A stretch of DNA of 49,557 bases from Glaciecola sp. Lineage in GTDB: Bacteria > Pseudomonadota > Gammaproteobacteria > Enterobacterales > Alteromonadaceae. The stretch lies in the NCBI GenBank assembly GCA_023268935.1, contig JALRKK010000027.1:1-49557 (forward strand), given 5' to 3'. The notes under the pieces are model-generated. The model did no database searches, was not told where the DNA came from, and saw only the letters and a list, made by a program, of their open reading frames with translations. This document shows, one piece after another, positions 44,761 to 49,557 of the stretch. A program made the position numbers and the translations under genes. Position 1 is the first letter of the stretch, and each line of letters starts with the position of its first letter.

Positions 44761-44791
44761 CTACCTATACCGACTAGGTAGTTCTACCTAT
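44761..44791. promoter_or_regulatory. NarL-type heptamer cluster between dctP and the two-component genes
   Basis: CTACCTA (44761-44767) and TAGGTAG (44775-44781) form a perfect inverted repeat with a 7-base spacer. A third CTACCTA follows at 44784-44790. TACCTAT fits the NarL heptamer TACYYMT. The likely binder is the adjacent LuxR/NarL-type regulator. Confidence 0.6.
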
Positions 44792-44913
44792 GCTTTTGAT
44801 TGATGGCCTGAATGTATCTGCATTTACACTTTTGGTTGTTAAGTTTTTTTACGACTAAGGTCTAGGGCAATAAGGAGGAGAATTTGGCAAAATAACATTG
44901 TATTTACAATTCT

Positions 44914-46332
44914 GTGAGCATTATGTTTTCTTTTCGATATATTTGGTTGATCATCGTCCAGGTCGCGGTCACAGCTGTTTTTACTTATGTTCTAGTGACC
45001 CAACAATATCGCGATCTATCCGAGCAGAATCTCGCGTCACTTGAAACTTTTCTGATTGAACAAAAGCAACGAGAACTCAAAAACTACACATCACTCGCCG
45101 TCACCGCAATTGATGATGTCTATTATGGCAATGTGTTTGCAGAACCTGAAGCCAAAGCACACGCAGCCCAAACGTTCACTCGCATGTTGTATGACGGCAT
45201 CGACGGGTATTTTTTTACGTACGATCAGTTTGGCACCAACATTGTTCTACCTCATCAACCTGAGCGCATTGGTAAGAACTTTTGGGAGCTAACCGACCCC
45301 GATGGCGGTAAGACGATTCAAATCTTGATCAATTTGGCGCAAAACGGCGGTGGGTATCACTTTTATAAGTGGTCACAACCTTCCACCGAAACCATCACCG
45401 ATAAACTCAGTTACGCAACCTATCTTGACAAATGGGACTGGATGGTGGGAACGGGGGTGTACCTTGACGATGTCTATGCTCAACTGGACAAGATCCAAGG
45501 TGAAATTGATGCCCAAGTTCAAAATACTCGCCTAATCATACTGGCAGTCGCCATCACTTCAATTATGTTAATATTGTTTGTGGCAGTTGCTATCAGCGTT
45601 ACTCAGAAACAAGAAAATGAAGCCAAGGTCTCGGCTTTAGGGCAAAAAATCATTACCTCACAAGAAGACGAACGCCGTTATATTGCGAGAGAATTACACG
45701 ATGGCATCATTCAAATGCTGGTCTCGATCAAGTATTCCCTCAGTGCGACTAAAATGACGTTAAAAAAATCTCAGACACCTGAACCACAAGCGCTCAGTGC
45801 GGCATCATCGAGCTTAGATTTGACCATCAATGAAGTCAGACGCATCTCTCATCACTTACACCCACAAATCTTGGACGAATTAGGATTATCAGCCGCGATT
45901 GAAGCACTCGCCGAAGAATTTAGTAAGCGTACCCAAATTGCTGTCACCGTTAATAAACTGAAAGTTAGAAAGCTCTTATCGCCACAACTCAATACCTCTC
46001 TGTATCGAACCGTACAAGAATGCCTAACCAATGTAGAGAAACACGCCAAAGCCCAACGGGTGGACGTAGACTTAGAAATGGCAGAAAATTGGTTGAGTTT
46101 AAAGATTCGGGACGACGGCCAAGGGTTTAATCCGGAGGATACGGATAAATTTGGGATTGGACTCAATAATCTGCAAGAGCGCGTGGATTATTATCAAGGC
46201 AAAATTGCTATAATATCGAATCGACGTGGCACCAAAATCGAAATCAAAATACCGCTGAGTAGTTTTGCCAAAGACTTTGCGACGATCGACCAAGATAAAG
46301 ATCAGCAAAATACCGAGAAGGGAACTGCATGA
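44914..46332 (+). CDS. Cache-domain sensor histidine kinase (NarX/DegS-like HisKA_3 type)
   Basis: This is a 472-residue membrane sensor. A membrane segment (about 9-28) leads to a periplasmic single Cache domain (about 35-200, with DGIDGYFFTYDQFGTNIV and WDWMVGTGVYLDDV), then a second membrane segment (about 206-229). The HisKA_3 segment has phospho-acceptor His262 in ARELHDGIIQ, and the HATPase domain shows ECLTNVEKHA, DDGQGF and GIGLNNLQERV. The start is GTG at 44914 or ATG at 44923; neither has a close ribosome binding site. It overlaps the regulator gene by four bases. Cache domains often bind small carboxylates, which fits sensing of the TRAP substrate. Confidence 0.93.
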   Translation: MSIMFSFRYIWLIIVQVAVTAVFTYVLVTQQYRDLSEQNLASLETFLIEQKQRELKNYTSLAVTAIDDVYYGNVFAEPEAKAHAAQTFTRMLYDGIDGYFFTYDQFGTNIVLPHQPERIGKNFWELTDPDGGKTIQILINLAQNGGGYHFYKWSQPSTETITDKLSYATYLDKWDWMVGTGVYLDDVYAQLDKIQGEIDAQVQNTRLIILAVAITSIMLILFVAVAISVTQKQENEAKVSALGQKIITSQEDERRYIARELHDGIIQMLVSIKYSLSATKMTLKKSQTPEPQALSAASSSLDLTINEVRRISHHLHPQILDELGLSAAIEALAEEFSKRTQIAVTVNKLKVRKLLSPQLNTSLYRTVQECLTNVEKHAKAQRVDVDLEMAENWLSLKIRDDGQGFNPEDTDKFGIGLNNLQERVDYYQGKIAIISNRRGTKIEIKIPLSSFAKDFATIDQDKDQQNTEKGTA

Positions 46333-46961
46333 GTCCGACGATAAAAGTGTTATTAGTGGATGACCATCCAATGGTTCGTGACGGTATTATGAGCTGTTTG
46401 GCGTTTTATGATGATGTGGAGGTCATTGGCACAGCGAATAACGGTAAGGAGGCGATTACCCAGCTGAGCTCATTGACACCGGATGTCATTATGATGGACA
46501 TTTCTATGCCAGACCTAAATGGCATAGATGCTACAGAACAAATCCTAGAAATATCGCCACACTCCAAAATTCTGATTTTCAGTATGCACGATAATGCAGA
46601 GTACATTACCAACGCGGTTCAAGCAGGAGCCTCGGGATACATCCTCAAAAATACAGATGCTGAGGAAGTCTATCTGGCCATCACTCAGGTGGCTCAAGGA
46701 CGACGTTATTTCGGTGAAAACATCGCGCAAATTTTGTTGAGCAAACCCATCCCCCCCGAGGCTACTCGATTAACAACTCGCGAACAAACTGTGTTGTCTT
46801 ATCTCGCCCAGGGATTGTCCAGTAAACAAATTGCTGAGCAAACCCACATCAGTGTTCGCACCGTAGATGCTCATCGCCGTAACATCAAGGCTAAACTGCA
46901 ATTAGATACCGTCGCAGAGATGATTCGCTATGCGGTTGAGCATGGCCTTGTCAGACGCTAA
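46329..46961 (+). CDS. NarL/LuxR-family response regulator
   Basis: This is a 210-residue two-domain regulator. The receiver has DDHPMVRDG (11-19), phospho-acceptor Asp57 in VIMMDISMPDLNG, and the switch Lys in GYILKN. The C-terminal LuxR-type helix-turn-helix (about 147-205) contains LTTREQTVLSYLAQGLSSKQ and HISVRTVDAHRRNIKAKL. The ATGA overlap with the kinase stop indicates coupling. The nearby inverted heptamers are its likely targets, giving control of dctPQM and perhaps itself. Confidence 0.95.
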   Translation: MSPTIKVLLVDDHPMVRDGIMSCLAFYDDVEVIGTANNGKEAITQLSSLTPDVIMMDISMPDLNGIDATEQILEISPHSKILIFSMHDNAEYITNAVQAGASGYILKNTDAEEVYLAITQVAQGRRYFGENIAQILLSKPIPPEATRLTTREQTVLSYLAQGLSSKQIAEQTHISVRTVDAHRRNIKAKLQLDTVAEMIRYAVEHGLVRR

Positions 46962-47109
46962 TACCGTTTTTTACCCTAAAGTATAGTTTTGGTATGAGTC
47001 TTGGTTCGATCCCCCTGATTTTCGACTAGAATAAGATACTCTTCAAATTGCTGGAAAGTATCGAGCTCGTCTCGACACAAGAGCGTTGACAAGCAGGTCG
47101 AAAAAAAAG

Positions 47110-48684
47110 TTACCCTCTCAACTCACGACGTAGAATTTTGCCCACGGTCGATTTTGGTAACTCATCAATAATATTCACTTCTTTGGGCACCTTGTATCCG
47201 GTCAATGATTGCCGACAATGTGTAACAACCTCTTCTGGGGTAACCTCGCCATTAACACTGATATACGCGACAACCCGTTCTTGAGTTTGGTCATCGGGTT
47301 TGCCAACGACAGCGGCTTCCACGACAGCAGGATGCTTCACCAGTACATCTTCAATTTCATTAGGATACACATTAAAACCTGAGACAATGATCATGTCTTT
47401 GATGCGATCGACAATTTTGATAGCACCGTCTGGTAGCTTCACACCCACATCGCCAGTTTTAAAATACCCATTAGTCGTCATCACTTTGGCTGTTTCCTCA
47501 GGGCGGTTCCAATAGCCTTGCATAACTTGAGGACCTTTCACGGCTATTTCACCTGATTCACCATCGGCTACTGGTTGGTCTTGTTCGTCGAGCATTTGCA
47601 CATCAGTGTCGATCATTGGGAAACCAACCGTGCCGATTTGTTCTTGCCCAGGGATGTTAAGTGAAACCACAGGAGAAGTTTCAGACAGTCCATATCCTTC
47701 CGCAATCGTACAACCGGTTGTTTTTAACCAAAGTTCTGCAGCGGCTCCAGTCAGAGCAGTGCCACCAGAAGTCGTCACTTTTAAAGCGCTGGTATCAAGC
47801 GCTTTGAACTTGTCTTGCATACACAAACCCACAAACAAGGTATTGATGCCAGCGAAGGCTGTAAACTTGAACGGGGCGATTTGGTCGATAAATGCATCCA
47901 AATCACGCGGATTTGGAATCAGTATCGAGTGACCACCGTTGCCAAAATAACTAACCATTGACACCATTAAGGCATAAATATGATAGAGCGGTAATGGACA
48001 CACAATCGTTTCCTCACCCGGCACAAAGGCATCCCCCATACGCTCTGCGAACTGATAATTATTACTCAATAAATTGCCATGGGATAGCACAGCCCCTTTT
48101 GATACACCAGTTGTTCCACCTGTATATTGCAACGCTGCCGTATCATCTAGTCTGGTATTGGGACGTTGGCTCAATTTGTGCTGAGCGCCCTTCTCAAATA
48201 CATCCACATAACAAGGATAGTCAACATCACTGACCGCTTGTCCCGTTAATAGTTGTGGAGCGGACGTCACAATCACATGCTCAATACCAACATCTGCTTT
48301 GATGGCTTCATATTTTGGTAGTAAATCAGAGAGTATAACGAGTGCCTTTGCACCTGAGTCATTGAACTGATGCTGCATTTCAGGTGGTGTATAAAGTGGA
48401 TTAGTACTGACCACGACGAGCCCTGCGCGCATGGCGCCAAAGAATGCAACTGGGCTTTGAATTAGGTTTGGTAGTTGAATCGCGATTCGGTCGCCTGCTT
48501 GCAACCCAAGTTCATGTTGCAAGTAACAAGCAAATTTGTATGACATCTCGTCCATTTCAGCAAACGTCTTGGTTTGACCTATTGCGGTAAAAGCTGGCTT
48601 AGCTGAATACTTTGTCAGGGTTTGTTCGATGAAGTCACCCAAATTATGGATGCCGTCAGGAATAAGTGTGTGGCTCATAGACAT
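47110..48684 (-). CDS. fadD: Long-chain fatty-acid--CoA ligase
   Basis: This AMP-forming acyl-CoA synthetase activates fatty acids for beta-oxidation. The 524 residues include the P-loop YTGGTTGVSKGA (187-198), GYGLSETSPVVS, TGDVGVKLPDG, the hinge VDRIKDMIIVSGFNVYP, and the C-terminal catalytic Lys516 in STVGKILRREL. It is shorter than E. coli FadD (561). Of the two N-terminal ATGs, the second (two codons in) has better spacing from AAGG. It stands alone, downstream of the S10 operon terminator. Confidence 0.92.
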   Translation of the reverse strand: MSMSHTLIPDGIHNLGDFIEQTLTKYSAKPAFTAIGQTKTFAEMDEMSYKFACYLQHELGLQAGDRIAIQLPNLIQSPVAFFGAMRAGLVVVSTNPLYTPPEMQHQFNDSGAKALVILSDLLPKYEAIKADVGIEHVIVTSAPQLLTGQAVSDVDYPCYVDVFEKGAQHKLSQRPNTRLDDTAALQYTGGTTGVSKGAVLSHGNLLSNNYQFAERMGDAFVPGEETIVCPLPLYHIYALMVSMVSYFGNGGHSILIPNPRDLDAFIDQIAPFKFTAFAGINTLFVGLCMQDKFKALDTSALKVTTSGGTALTGAAAELWLKTTGCTIAEGYGLSETSPVVSLNIPGQEQIGTVGFPMIDTDVQMLDEQDQPVADGESGEIAVKGPQVMQGYWNRPEETAKVMTTNGYFKTGDVGVKLPDGAIKIVDRIKDMIIVSGFNVYPNEIEDVLVKHPAVVEAAVVGKPDDQTQERVVAYISVNGEVTPEEVVTHCRQSLTGYKVPKEVNIIDELPKSTVGKILRRELRG

Positions 48685-48914
48685 GACCTTAATGTTATTA
48701 TTTTGTAAACACTACTAGTCTGACCTGTAACTGTGATGATTTCAACCCTTTCCAATCAAGAAGAAATGAATGATGTTTTAAATCTGTTGTGCTGTGTTAA
48801 CAAAGCGAACGTTAACTCTTAATGGATATTCAAATCCCGATAATGGATTACCGCACAAACCGATTCAACCAGAGTTGATGCACAATAGTCTTGCCAATAT
48901 TTATTACGCACAAT

Positions 48915-48941
48915 AAAAAAGCACCCGTAGGTGCTTTTTTT
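48915..48941. terminator. Terminator of the S10 ribosomal operon
   Basis: AAAAAAGCACC pairs with GGTGCTTTTTT around a CGTA loop, 22 bases after the rpsQ stop. The A/T tracts allow use on either strand. The 230 bases between it and fadD hold nothing I recognise. Confidence 0.9.
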
Positions 48942-48962
48942 AAGTTTTTTCATTGATGAAAA

Positions 48963-49217
48963 TTAGTTAGCTTTGGTGACTACGTCCACTAACGTCCAGT
49001 TCTTAGATTTAGAAATAGGCGCTACCTCGCGGATAGTGACTACATCACCTTCATTACACTGATTAGTTTCATCATGAGCGTGTAACTTAGTAGTACGCTT
49101 AATAAACTTCCCGTAGATAGGGTGCTTAACTTTGCGCTCTACCGCAACAGTGATAGATTTATCACCTTTGTTGCTGACAACACGGCCTTGTACTGTACGG
49201 ATTTTCTGTTCAGTCAT
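48963..49217 (-). CDS. rpsQ: 30S ribosomal protein S17
   Basis: This is an 84-residue S17, a 16S rRNA-binding small-subunit protein. It starts [20 protein letters not shown] and carries [19 protein letters not shown] and [18 protein letters not shown], typical of the family. The start overlaps the rpmC stop (TAATG). It is the last gene of the S10 operon here and is followed by a terminator instead of rplN. Confidence 0.97.
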   Translation of the reverse strand: MTEQKIRTVQGRVVSNKGDKSITVAVERKVKHPIYGKFIKRTTKLHAHDETNQCNEGDVVTIREVAPISKSKNWTLVDVVTKAN

Positions 49218-49411
49218 TACTTACCAGCCTTCTTTTGAGTCAAAATAGTTTTAACACGCGCGATGTTACGACGCACTTTCTTCAATTGGTCAGTTTTTTC
49301 AAGCTGGCCAGTTGAATATTGCATACGTAAGTTGAACTGTTCACGCAATAAGTTTAATAACTCTGCATTCAGTTCTTCAACGCTTTTCTCTTTTAGTTCA
49401 GCTGCATTCAT
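49217..49411 (-). CDS. rpmC: 50S ribosomal protein L29
   Basis: This is a 64-residue L29, a small two-helix protein near the peptide exit tunnel. Typical sequence is [20 protein letters not shown] and [16 protein letters not shown]. Both ends overlap neighbours by one base (TAATG at the rplP and rpsQ borders), so the three genes are translationally coupled. Confidence 0.97.
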   Translation of the reverse strand: MNAAELKEKSVEELNAELLNLLREQFNLRMQYSTGQLEKTDQLKKVRRNIARVKTILTQKKAGK

Positions 49412-49557
49412 TACATCACCGTCCGAGTTACAAAGGTTGTCTTGAACGGAAGTTTCGCCGCAGCAAGGGCAAACGCTTCACGCGCCAATGCTTCAGGAAC
49501 ACCTTCCATTTCGTATAACACACGACCTGGCTGAATTTGGCAAACCCAGTATTCAAC
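49411..49557 (-). CDS. rplP: 50S ribosomal protein L16, C-terminal part
   Basis: The last 48 codons of L16 run off the window edge. The reading [18 protein letters not shown] and [13 protein letters not shown] is diagnostic. The family more often has VALIQPG where this has VCQIQPG. The stop overlaps the rpmC start. Confidence 0.95.
   Translation of the reverse strand, partial: VEYWVCQIQPGRVLYEMEGVPEALAREAFALAAAKLPFKTTFVTRTVM

Overview
The window reads as chromosomal DNA of a marine-type gammaproteobacterium, most likely near the Alteromonadales. This rests on the kind of PyrB, HemL, WaaA, PBP1B and ribosomal proteins, on the polyhydroxyalkanoate genes, and on moderate base composition. The genus cannot be fixed from the sequence alone. 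No tRNA, rRNA, CRISPR array, IS element or phage gene was seen.

Layout. 1-258 is an AT-rich antisense piece of mraY that runs straight into a 5'-truncated pyrB, which looks like a chimeric join. hemL follows. On the minus strand come a DyP-type peroxidase, gamma-glutamyltransferase, an exported S9 peptidase, and glnK-amtB with a sigma54 promoter and NtrC-like sites. Next are a TonB-like unknown protein and PBP1B. 13.3-20.6 kb is a polyhydroxyalkanoate region: synthase phaC, regulator phaR, two phasins, depolymerase phaZ, a lytic transglycosylase and reductase phaB. PhaR-type operators flank the phasin promoter. 20.8-27.4 kb holds housekeeping genes (thpR, purU, an M3 peptidase, an iodotyrosine-deiodinase-like flavoprotein, an SDR, waaA).

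27.7-34.5 kb is a tightly packed minus-strand operon: an acylase lipoprotein, an exported kynurenine-formamidase-like hydrolase, kynureninase, an MFS transporter and a YdjM-type membrane protein. It may salvage external kynurenine-type compounds. A one-domain voltage-gated channel with a calcium-channel-like filter follows.

35.7-41.5 kb is visibly AT-richer and forms an envelope-lipid island: an Omp85-type barrel, an EptA/MCR-type phosphoethanolamine transferase, diacylglycerol kinase and an LtaS-like transferase. The two transcription units share a PmrA/OmpR-type operator repeat. This is the best candidate here for a poorly described system.

41.7-47 kb is a TRAP transporter (dctPQM, 2-oxo acid type) divergent from a Cache-domain histidine kinase and a NarL-type regulator, with NarL-like heptamers between them. 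The window ends with fadD and the distal S10 operon (rplP-rpmC-rpsQ), which is unusually not followed by the spc operon.
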